From CAYMLQ01 sp964390795 (lineage in GTDB: Bacteria > Verrucomicrobiota > Kiritimatiellia > RFP12 > UBA1067): a stretch of 6,103 bases of DNA. The notes under the pieces were generated by a model. That model saw only the letters and a list, made by a program, of their open reading frames with translations, was not told the origin of the DNA and ran no database searches. Positions 1 to 6,023 of this stretch are shown one piece after another. Made by a program: the position numbers and the translations under genes. Location: positions 1 to 6,103 of the forward strand of contig CAYMLQ010000355.1 in NCBI GenBank assembly GCA_964390795.1. Direction: 5' to 3'. Each line of letters begins with the position of its first letter. Position 1 is the stretch's first letter.

Positions 1-55
1 CAGTTGCTCCGGGCGCGGATGCGAATGAACGGAGATGCCAAATTTAGAATTGCTG
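1..55 (-). mobile_element. End of a second copy of the inverted-repeat element, running off the left edge
   Basis: Read on the minus strand from 55 downwards, this begins with the same 19 bases (CAGCAATTCTAAATTTGGC) that open the element at 5546. After three differing positions CGTTCA matches again. Both copies read SNSKFG..VH when translated in the equivalent frame, so homology extends beyond the terminal repeat to roughly 27 bases before fading. I infer that this is one end of a related copy whose body lies left of the window. The far end cannot be seen, so neither length nor completeness is known. It could also be a lone repeat end left by decay. Confidence 0.5.
37..55 (+). repeat. 19-bp repeat, copy A
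   Basis: GCCAAATTTAGAATTGCTG occurs here and as an exact reverse complement at 5546-5564. The 17-bp core CAAATTTAGAATTGCTG occurs a third time at 5694-5710 in the same orientation as this copy. The AT-rich core stands out in an otherwise GC-rich region, so three perfect copies in 6 kb are unlikely to be chance. Confidence 0.85.
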
Positions 56-135
56 CGGGTATGGCGAAATCGGTCAGCGACAGGGGGTATGGCCGTCTGA
101 GGCGAGAGAAGCCTGAAACGTACCGTCCCGGGTCG

Positions 136-157
136 GGCGGGTTCCCCGCAACCCGCC
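136..157 (-). terminator. Hairpin 24 bases past the beta-helix gene, possible terminator
   Basis: GGCGGGTT at 136-143 pairs perfectly with AACCCGCC at 150-157 around a 6-base loop. It lies just downstream of the stop codon of the minus-strand gene ending at 181. No T-run follows on the minus strand, so it is not a textbook intrinsic terminator. It could slow polymerase or protect a 3' end. The rest of 56-180 shows only a 9-bp direct repeat GGGTATGGC (57-65 and 85-93) and no gene that I can support. Confidence 0.45.
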
Positions 158-180
158 GCCAGTCCCCTGCCGCAACATAC

Positions 181-1389
181 TTAGTTCGTGACCGTCACTT
201 TGAAGAACATCTTCTTCCGTCCGAGCATGGGCAGCGCCAGGCTGTTGGTCGGCGGGGTTGAGAGGACGTTGTTCGTGTAGGGGAGCCAGACGCCGCCCGC
301 CAGATTCGTGCAACTGAGCAAGTTGTACTTGGACCGCACCGCCGCCGAACTCGACCACCGGACGATGTTGGAACCGCCAGCCGAGATGATGTTCTGGATG
401 CGCAGCACGGACGCGGCGTTCGTCGGCTCCGTGCCAGCGATGTACTCCTGCCACGCCGTGAGTCCGTCGTGGTCCGTATCGCTGCAACTGCCGTTCGTTC
501 TGTTCGTGTCGGTGAGCAGGCCGCGCGCGGCCATCCACGAGTAGGGCACATGCCCCTCGTCGGACGTCACGCGGTCGGCGAAGGTCGCGGCGAGCGTCCC
601 GGCCGCCTTCACGTTGCCCCATGTGTAGTTCGTGGCCGTGCTGTTGTTGTTGAACGCCCAGCCCACCGAGGCGCCGTTGGTCGTGAGGGTCTGGATGCGG
701 TAGTAGGTCGCGGCGCTGACGGAGAACACCGGGCTGCTGCCGATGGCGGCATTGGTGCTGGCCGGCGTGACCGTGCCGTGCGCCCCGGCGCTGGCCACCA
801 GCAGTACGGTGGATGCCGACTGATATTCATAGGCGCCCATATCGACCGTGGTATTGACGGTGCGCGGGTTGCCGTCGAGGTCGGTGGACCCCTGAACGTA
901 GCTGTTGTTCCCCGCGCCGATGCACGGCGACCCGGCCTGGAGCCTGTAGTTGCCGCCCGCCGCATTCACGAACAGCGGGTCGCCTGAGATGTTGGAGCCA
1001 CTGCCCCCGGGCGTGCAACAATAGATGAGGGTGGAGTACATGTCGTGGTTCGCTCCAGATGACGCGGTGTTCCCCCACACAATGCAGTTGTACAACGATC
1101 CGTTGATCACACCGCCGCCGCTCTGGGTTAACGCCGTGTTTCCCCAAATTGTGCAATTATTCAGCACGGCACCATACACGCCGCCGCCGCCGCTGAAGGA
1201 GGCCGATGCGGAAATACTGTTGCCTGAAAGGAGGCAATTGCCAAGCGTGCCATGTGCCGCGCCCCCGCCACCCCAGTAAGCCGAGCAGCCGACGATCACG
1301 CAGTTGAGCACGGTGCCTCCTGACCCGATGGTGCCGCCGCAGTTGACGCCGCCACCGCAGTCATCCCAATCGAAATGAAATGAAATCAT
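181..1389 (-). CDS. Right-handed parallel beta-helix protein with choice-of-anchor Q motif, probably 5'-truncated
   Basis: This 402-aa protein looks like the C-terminal part of a large surface or secreted protein. Residues about 25-125 carry beta-helix rungs with a recurring NC-x-x-x-GN-type pattern (NC at 29-30, 51-52, 79 and 101-102) spaced about 21-28 residues. Residues 136-190 hold GDPLF, SPCIGAGN, DLDGNPR and VDMGAYEYQ, the classic end of choice-of-anchor Q beta-helix proteins. Residues 195-270 resemble a bacterial Ig-like or InlB-B-repeat-like module. DTDHDG at 304-309 followed by WQEYIAGTEPTN is a thrombospondin type 3/dockerin-like calcium loop. The last 60 residues match the short beta domain that often ends PVC surface proteins. 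There is no signal peptide and no visible Shine-Dalgarno before the ATG at 1389. An in-frame TGA lies four codons upstream, so the frame cannot extend further. I infer loss of the original 5' end. It lies 70 bases downstream of the dihaem protein gene on the same strand and could be read through from it. The domain calls are firm; whether the gene is expressed is uncertain. Confidence 0.8.
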   Translation of the reverse strand: MISFHFDWDDCGGGVNCGGTIGSGGTVLNCVIVGCSAYWGGGGAAHGTLGNCLLSGNSISASASFSGGGGVYGAVLNNCTIWGNTALTQSGGGVINGSLYNCIVWGNTASSGANHDMYSTLIYCCTPGGSGSNISGDPLFVNAAGGNYRLQAGSPCIGAGNNSYVQGSTDLDGNPRTVNTTVDMGAYEYQSASTVLLVASAGAHGTVTPASTNAAIGSSPVFSVSAATYYRIQTLTTNGASVGWAFNNNSTATNYTWGNVKAAGTLAATFADRVTSDEGHVPYSWMAARGLLTDTNRTNGSCSDTDHDGLTAWQEYIAGTEPTNAASVLRIQNIISAGGSNIVRWSSSAAVRSKYNLLSCTNLAGGVWLPYTNNVLSTPPTNSLALPMLGRKKMFFKVTVTN

Positions 1390-1459
1390 TTTGTCAGGTG
1401 GTCAGATAAGACGCATCAGAGAGGCGTCCCGAAACGGTAACACCTTATACAAACCCGTT

Positions 1460-4400
1460 CTAGCGCTCTTCGATCACCACGCGGAACCCCACGTCATAGG
1501 GGCGCATCCAGCCGGGATAGGACCAGCGCCACGACGAGGTGGCGCGGTGCTGGCGGCGATACCACGAGCCGCCGCGCACGACCTTGCGCTCGTCCACGGT
1601 GACGTTGTTGCGGCCGTCCGTGTCGCTGTAGGGATACGGTTTGTAGGCCGAGCGGGTCCACTCGGCGGCGTTGCCGTGCATATCATAGAGGCCCCACGCG
1701 TTGGGCGCGTAGCTGCCGACCTTGGCCAGATGCAGCACGCCGTCGTTGAAACGGCGGTCACGCAGCTCGTAATCGTAGAGCGGCGAGGGGAGTTTGGCGG
1801 GCTTGGGGTCGTCGCCCTTCGCGATCGGCTTGGGGTCGACCCCTTCGACCGCCAGTTCGATCAGCATGTAGTCCGCCAGGTTCTCGTTCTTCGAGAAGTC
1901 GGCGTTGACGTCACCGTAGTTCAGCGGCGTGGCCGCGCCCGCGCGGCAGGCCCACTCCCACTGCGCCTCGGTGGGCAGGCGCACGCTCTTGCCGAGTTTC
2001 TTGGAGAGCCACGCGCAGTAGGCGCTGGCCTGCTCCCACGTCACGCGGATCGCGGGGAAGTTCGACTCGTTCATGAAGTAGCCGCGGTTGACCTGATCCT
2101 TGTAGTGCTTGTCGTACACGCCGTTCTCGAAGGCGGGGTCGAACTGCCGGAACTGCGCCAGCGTGACTTCGGTCGCGCCCATCCAGAAGGGCTTGTCAAC
2201 CGTCGCCGCGCTCACGGGACGCTCGGCGGGCGTGTCTTCATTGCTCCCCATCGCAAACGAACCGGCGGGAATCTTGACGAGCTTCAGCGTCTGCCCCCCG
2301 CCGATCTCGAACTCGGCGGCTGAAGTCCCGCCCTGCTTGGCCTTGGCCGCTGACGCGTCGAAGGGCCAGCCGCTGACGGCGGGCGCGGGCGCGGGCGCGG
2401 CAGGCGGCTGCGGCGCCGTGAACGCGGTCGGCTTGTAAGGGTTGGCGACGACCTCGGGGTCGAAGTCGTCGTTGGCGTATTTGACGGCCATCTCGCGCCT
2501 GAGCGCCAGGATCTCCTTCTTGCCGCCACCGGTGCGCTCGGTCCAGCTGCCCCAGTAGGGCACGTTGAGGTCGATCCAGGTGATGAGCCGGTCCCACTGT
2601 TCGGGGCTCAGCGTCACGCCCTTGTGGCCCTTCTTGAGGAGCTGGACCAGCTCGGAGGTCTCGGCGTGAAACTCCAGCGGGGTCAGCAGATGGTAGTCGC
2701 CCTCGGGGCCGTTGCGGCGCACGTAGGGGTGGAGGTTCACATAGGCGGTGGAGAAGCCGCCGTCGCCGCGGGTGTTCTCGAAGTTCGGAAGAGGCAGGCC
2801 GAGCGCGCTCTTGGCCGTGGACTTGCTATTGTGGCAGCCGACGCACGACTGGTCGAGCACGGGCTGCACCTCGCGCTCGAAGGCGAAGTTGCGGCGCGGG
2901 CCGTACCACGGCTTGATGGCCTGGGCTTTCTTCACGGCCGCCTTGGTCGCGTGGCTGGCGGGCGAGTTGTTCTGCTGCTCGTGGCAGCCCTGGCACGAGA
3001 CCCGCTCGCCCGGCATGCCCACAAACCAGGAGCGCATGATCTGCAGGGCGTTGCCGTTCTCGTCCAGCGGCTGCATCGCGAGCGGGACATTGGCGGGCGC
3101 CGTGAACATGCAGGAGCCGTCCGCCTCCACGTCCACCGTGCCGAGCATCACGCGCGGATCCCACGGGCCCTCGAAGCCGATGTCGTAATGGCCGCCCGCG
3201 TTGCGCGGCGAGTACTCGTACTGGAAGACGCGGAAGGCTTTGGTCTTGCCGGCCGGCACGCCGCGCAGGCCTTCGCCCAACTGGGCGCCAACCAGGTAGA
3301 CCGTGCAGTCCTTGGCGCCCTTGACATAGCGGTCGGCGGGCAGCACCGGCTTGGGCTGCGTCTTGACCGGGACCGGCTCGTAGAGGTTGTCCGAGGCCGA
3401 CTGCCAGAGCGGGATCAGGTTGTCGTAGATATCGGCCAGCACGATCATGAACAGCCCGTTCTCCGCCTGCATGGAGACGAGGAAGAGTTCGTCGCTCAGC
3501 GGGAAGGGATGGAGGAAGAGCGGGTTCGAGCCGTTCACCAGCGCGTCGCGCGTGATGTTCTCGACCGGCTTGCCGAAGCCGGGGATGCGCTGCACCGCGC
3601 CGGAGGTCTCGTGCCGGCCGCGCGAGGCGTCGAACAGCACCAGCTCGCCTTTGCGCGCGTGGCCGTGGTGGCCGCTGACGATGCCGACGAACTTGGTGGC
3701 CGAGCCCGGCAGGGGCCGCGCGTAGAAGAGGCTGTTCGGCCAGTAGGAGTTGCTGCCGTAGAAGGCCTTCTGGTCCGTGCCGTCCGGGTTCATGCTCATC
3801 AGCACGCGCGAGAAGTAGTGGGCCGAATCGGTGTATTCCCAGCGCAGGTAGAGGATGCGGCCGTTGACCAGGGCCGTCGGGCACCAGCTGTTGTCCTGGT
3901 CGAACACCAGGCGGCGGATGGTGCCGTCCGGATCCATCGAGTGCATGTTGCCGACATAGTCGCTGCCGCCCACGCACGGCACGCCCTGGTAGCCGCTGGT
4001 CGCGACAAACAGGCGCCGGCCGTCCGGCAGGTAGCACGGATCGTAGAAATCGACGTCCGGCTGGTCGGGCGGCGTGATCTCCTTGAAACTGCCGGGCTTG
4101 CTCAGCCGCGTCTCAAATACGCGCCAGCCCCGCTCGTCCGGCTTGCCGCAGGAGTACATGATCCTCTCGGCGTCGTAATCGAGGTCCACGTCGCCGATGA
4201 AACTTTCGCTCTCGTAGACCACCTGCGGCGCCTGGCCGCCCTGCTTGAGAGGCGCGCGCACCACGTCGTTGACGTAGCCGTGCAGCGGCACAGAGGAGTT
4301 GCCCTGCCAGTTCTGGGGGAGCCCGTTATGGACAGAGCCCGAGGAGCGCCGCACGAAGAGCAGCTCCTTGAAATCGACGGCCGGGTGCTTCAGGTAGACC

Positions 4401-5482
4401 GCATCTGTGAGGGCTTCGATCTGCTGCGCCGCCGCAAGCTTGGCGGCGAAGTCGTTTCCGGCCGCCGCGGCGACCTTGCGCAGCTCGGCCACGCGTTCGA
4501 GCAGGGCGTCCTTGTCCTTGTAAATGGAGGGGAATTTCTGGGCGTAGGCGCTGATGGCGCGCTCCAGCGCGTCGGGATTAAACGTCTTGAGCGCGGTGAG
4601 CTTCAAGGTCTGATCCCGGCCGGCGCAGAAGGCCTGGCGTATCGGGGCGAGGTCTTCGACGCTTTTGACGGCGTCCGCCTTCTGGCTGAACTCCTTGCGC
4701 AGCGGGTCGGGCATGTTGCCGACATAGCGCCGGGCCAGCTCGACCAGCGTGCCGGACTGTTTGCTGCTGTAGATGCCGGTGCCCGCGAACTCCTCGGCGA
4801 TCTCCTGCTTGGCGGCAGGGAAGTCCTGCATCAGGCGGGCCGTCAGGGGTTTCAGGTTGTGGAACGCCTCCAGCTTGACTTGCGTGGCGAGGGCCGACTC
4901 GATCCAGTTGGCCTTCTTCTCGTATGCCGCGCGAATCTCATCGTCGGTGGCGGGGTCGATCTTGCGCGGGATGGTCCGTCCGACCGCCGCGCTCTTCTGC
5001 GCGGCGTCGACGGCCAGCGGATTCGAGGTGGGCGTGGGGTTCGTGATCGTCTGCTCCCACTTCACCTGGCGGTCCGCTCCGAGGATCATGACCGACGCGT
5101 CGCACAGGCGCTTGACCTCCTCCACGCGGTTCCAGACCACGAGTTGCTCGACCGCCACTTCGGCGCCCAGGTCAACCTCCCACCACGGGTTCGGCTGGTT
5201 TTCCGGCGTGTGGGTGATGGAGTTGCCACCCCACGAGGTGTTGGTGTTGCCGTCGACCGCGCGGTCGGCGGTGCCGCCGTGCGCGTCCTGGCTCTGCTGG
5301 GCCTTGTGCTTCAGCGCGACGTTGACGCCCTTCGAAAATACCTGCATCTCGGCCAGCGAGAGCGTGGCCTTCTCCTTCGGTATCTCCACGCGAATAAAGC
5401 GCCCCGCGACCGGCGTCTGCGCGGACACTCCCCAAACCGAAAAAAGCGCGACCGCCCCCATCACACATTGCTTGCTCTTCAT
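1460..5482 (-). CDS. Secreted discoidin / hydrazine-synthase-alpha-like dihaem / FGE-like multidomain protein
   Basis: The start at 5482 is chosen over an upstream in-frame start (5551) because it has an AAGGGG ribosome site and opens a clear signal peptide (residues 1-21, cleavage after VSA). Residues 28-150 form an F5/8 type C (discoidin) domain, with DGNTNTSW at 77-84 and PWWEVDLG near 99-106, likely for sugar or surface binding. Residues 175-365 are mostly helical and unrecognised. Residues about 372-800 resemble the hydrazine synthase alpha propeller (YDPCYLPDGRR around C483, GVPC at C503, paired PDG repeats). Haem c sites follow at C830-QG-CH834 and C880-VG-CH884, with H918, H931, H939 and H953 as possible distal ligands. 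An Ala/Pro linker (about 1021-1042) leads to an FGE/SUMF1-type domain (1064-1338) with RLPTEAQWEWAC (1168-1179), GLYDMHGNAAEW (1264-1275) and RGGSW (1303-1307). No cysteine follows RGGSW, so the formylglycine-generating active site is missing. I infer a periplasmic or surface cytochrome of unknown reaction; hydrazine synthesis is not supported. Confidence 0.95.
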   Translation of the reverse strand: MKSKQCVMGAVALFSVWGVSAQTPVAGRFIRVEIPKEKATLSLAEMQVFSKGVNVALKHKAQQSQDAHGGTADRAVDGNTNTSWGGNSITHTPENQPNPWWEVDLGAEVAVEQLVVWNRVEEVKRLCDASVMILGADRQVKWEQTITNPTPTSNPLAVDAAQKSAAVGRTIPRKIDPATDDEIRAAYEKKANWIESALATQVKLEAFHNLKPLTARLMQDFPAAKQEIAEEFAGTGIYSSKQSGTLVELARRYVGNMPDPLRKEFSQKADAVKSVEDLAPIRQAFCAGRDQTLKLTALKTFNPDALERAISAYAQKFPSIYKDKDALLERVAELRKVAAAAGNDFAAKLAAAQQIEALTDAVYLKHPAVDFKELLFVRRSSGSVHNGLPQNWQGNSSVPLHGYVNDVVRAPLKQGGQAPQVVYESESFIGDVDLDYDAERIMYSCGKPDERGWRVFETRLSKPGSFKEITPPDQPDVDFYDPCYLPDGRRLFVATSGYQGVPCVGGSDYVGNMHSMDPDGTIRRLVFDQDNSWCPTALVNGRILYLRWEYTDSAHYFSRVLMSMNPDGTDQKAFYGSNSYWPNSLFYARPLPGSATKFVGIVSGHHGHARKGELVLFDASRGRHETSGAVQRIPGFGKPVENITRDALVNGSNPLFLHPFPLSDELFLVSMQAENGLFMIVLADIYDNLIPLWQSASDNLYEPVPVKTQPKPVLPADRYVKGAKDCTVYLVGAQLGEGLRGVPAGKTKAFRVFQYEYSPRNAGGHYDIGFEGPWDPRVMLGTVDVEADGSCMFTAPANVPLAMQPLDENGNALQIMRSWFVGMPGERVSCQGCHEQQNNSPASHATKAAVKKAQAIKPWYGPRRNFAFEREVQPVLDQSCVGCHNSKSTAKSALGLPLPNFENTRGDGGFSTAYVNLHPYVRRNGPEGDYHLLTPLEFHAETSELVQLLKKGHKGVTLSPEQWDRLITWIDLNVPYWGSWTERTGGGKKEILALRREMAVKYANDDFDPEVVANPYKPTAFTAPQPPAAPAPAPAVSGWPFDASAAKAKQGGTSAAEFEIGGGQTLKLVKIPAGSFAMGSNEDTPAERPVSAATVDKPFWMGATEVTLAQFRQFDPAFENGVYDKHYKDQVNRGYFMNESNFPAIRVTWEQASAYCAWLSKKLGKSVRLPTEAQWEWACRAGAATPLNYGDVNADFSKNENLADYMLIELAVEGVDPKPIAKGDDPKPAKLPSPLYDYELRDRRFNDGVLHLAKVGSYAPNAWGLYDMHGNAAEWTRSAYKPYPYSDTDGRNNVTVDERKVVRGGSWYRRQHRATSSWRWSYPGWMRPYDVGFRVVIEER

Positions 5483-5487
5483 GATTT

Positions 5488-5493
5488 CCCCTT
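5488..5493 (-). promoter_or_regulatory. Ribosome binding site of the dihaem protein gene
   Basis: AAGGGG on the minus strand lies 5 bases before the ATG at 5482. This favours that start over the in-frame start at 5551, which has no comparable site and would place 23 unrelated residues before an obvious signal peptide. Confidence 0.8.
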
Positions 5494-5507
5494 TTAAAAC
5501 ATGCAGA

Positions 5508-5536
5508 AGAGTAGCAGATACGGGCCGCCCTGACAA
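5508..5536 (-). promoter_or_regulatory. Candidate sigma70-type promoter of the dihaem protein gene
   Basis: On the minus strand TTGTCA (5531-5536, five of six matches to the -35 consensus) is separated by exactly 17 bases from TACTCT (5508-5513, three of six matches to the -10). A start site near 5501 would give a leader of about 20 bases that includes the ribosome binding site. The -10 match is weak and PVC promoters are poorly characterised, so this is a candidate only. The outer end of the inverted-repeat element lies 9 bases upstream of the -35. Confidence 0.4.
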
Positions 5537-5545
5537 TCTACGGCC

Positions 5546-5564
5546 CAGCAATTCTAAATTTGGC
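5546..5564 (-). repeat. Repeat copy B, left terminal inverted repeat
   Basis: This is the exact 19-base reverse complement of copy A at 37-55. Its first 17 bases also pair with copy C at 5694-5710. It therefore forms both the left end of the 165-bp element and, with copy A, an inverted pair enclosing the two-gene block. Confidence 0.85.
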
Positions 5565-5693
5565 TTTTTCGTTCACAAACCTGCGCGGAATCTTGCGCAG
5601 GGCGCGTCCGGAGGCCGCGCGCCACCCCTTGAAAGACGCGCTGCGCGAGGTGGCCCGCGATCTCCGAGCGCGGTTGCGGGCGAACGTTGAATT

Positions 5694-5710
5694 CAAATTT
5701 AGAATTGCTG
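5694..5710 (+). repeat. Repeat copy C, right terminal inverted repeat
   Basis: CAAATTTAGAATTGCTG is identical to the 17-base core of copy A and is the inverse of copy B. The inner flank here is GAATT instead of GC, so the identity is 17 bases and not 19. Confidence 0.85.
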
Positions 5711-5729
5711 CCTACAGCCGGCGCAGTGT

Positions 5730-5885
5730 TTGTCTTTTGTTTGCGAGACAAAGGACGTGCAGCAACTCCGCGTCCTGCTGGCTGCGATTCTGTCAGGCGC
5801 GCCGCGTCCGGCCAACTACGGCCTCGCCGACCAGCACGCGCTGTATGGGCAGGCGGCCGAGGCGCCGGAAGAATACGGGAAGCAC
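5730..5885 (+). pseudogene. Coding-like remnant of an unidentified gene
   Basis: The plus-strand frame from the TTG at 5730 has strongly GC-biased third positions and reads like a real protein for about 52 residues (for example QLRVLLAAILSG, PANYGLADQHALYGQAAEAPEEY). It then runs into the hairpin at 5877-5909, after which the translation becomes Arg/His/Pro-rich and loses coding character. The frame is closed upstream by a TAG inside the repeat at 5700-5702, and there is no ribosome site. I do not recognise the family. I infer a gene fragment bounded by the element on one side and the hairpin on the other; a chance open frame is possible. Confidence 0.3.
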
Positions 5886-5909
5886 GGGGACAAGAGTGTC
5901 CCCGCTCCC
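5877..5909 (-). terminator. Strong GC hairpin past the incoming minus-strand gene
   Basis: CGGGGACA (5885-5892) pairs perfectly with TGTCCCCG (5897-5904) around an AGAG loop. GGGA (5877-5880) and TCCC (5906-5909) extend the stem after a small internal bulge. It lies 26 bases beyond the second of two stop codons of the gene tail entering from the right, where a terminator would be expected. No T-run follows on the minus strand. The compact, symmetrical form would also suit a dispersed genomic repeat. Confidence 0.5.
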
Positions 5910-5934
5910 AAGCTGCACGCTCCTAGGCACGCGC

Positions 5935-6012
5935 CTATCGCACCGTGGGTATCGTTCCGAAATCGTCGCGCAGCACGGTCACTTTGCCTTTACCTGCGAA
6001 GTAGACGTCGGT
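5935..6012 (-). pseudogene. Diverged tandem copy of the adjacent gene tail
   Basis: These 25 codons plus a TAG stop (VYFAGKGKVTVLRDDFGT, then IPTVR) align without gaps to the tail at 6024-6101. They share 49 of 78 bases, and 12 of the last 22 residues are identical. Many differences are at third codon positions or conservative, so the copy diverged while under protein-level selection. It is offset by 89 bases and lies in a different frame, after the stop of the first copy. As it stands it is not translated as part of that gene. The frame is open rightwards to the window edge, so the sequence beyond decides whether this or the other tail is the functional end. Confidence 0.4.
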
Positions 6013-6023
6013 CCCTATCGAAC

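Larger units (their letters stand above)
5546..5710. mobile_element. 165-bp MITE-like element with 17-bp terminal inverted repeats
   Basis: The segment opens with CAGCAATTCTAAATTTG (5546-5562) and closes with its exact reverse complement (5694-5710). Pairing stops at both the outer and inner edges of the 17 bases, as expected of terminal inverted repeats. CTACGGCC touches the left end (5538-5545) and CTACAGCC lies one base beyond the right end (5712-5719). That resembles a target duplication but has one mismatch and one extra base. The interior is GC-rich and folds: CCTGCGC (5580-5586) with GCGCAGG (5595-5601), and GGCGCG (5601-5606) with CGCGCC (5618-5623). It encodes no transposase, so any movement would depend on an enzyme supplied elsewhere. 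It could instead be a structured intergenic repeat of the REP or BIME type. Confidence 0.55.

Noticed and set aside
1410..1428. GACGC/GCGTC hairpin between the two genes
   Set aside because: The stem is only five base pairs with a nine-base loop and no T-run, too weak to call a terminator.
1391..2323. A plus-strand open frame of 310 codons
   Set aside because: Antisense shadow of the FGE-like domain, which has unmistakable family motifs on the minus strand. It has no ribosome site.
1460..5482. Annotation of the main protein as hydrazine synthase or as a sulfatase-activating enzyme
   Set aside because: The partner subunits, the recalled Tyr haem ligand and the FGE cysteines are absent, so only fold-level similarity is supported.
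2624..5497. A plus-strand open frame of 957 codons opposite the dihaem protein gene
   Set aside because: Its translation is a low-complexity run of Arg, Val, Ala, Leu, Gly and His with no motif. It mirrors the GC-rich third positions of the real gene, which has clear domains and a signal peptide.
5554..5751. A minus-strand open frame of 65 codons spanning the element
   Set aside because: It consists of both terminal repeats and the structured interior. It shows no ribosome site and no protein-like pattern.
5729..5752. TTTGTCT/AGACAAA inverted repeat
   Set aside because: A seven-base stem with a ten-base loop and no positional logic; it could easily arise by chance.
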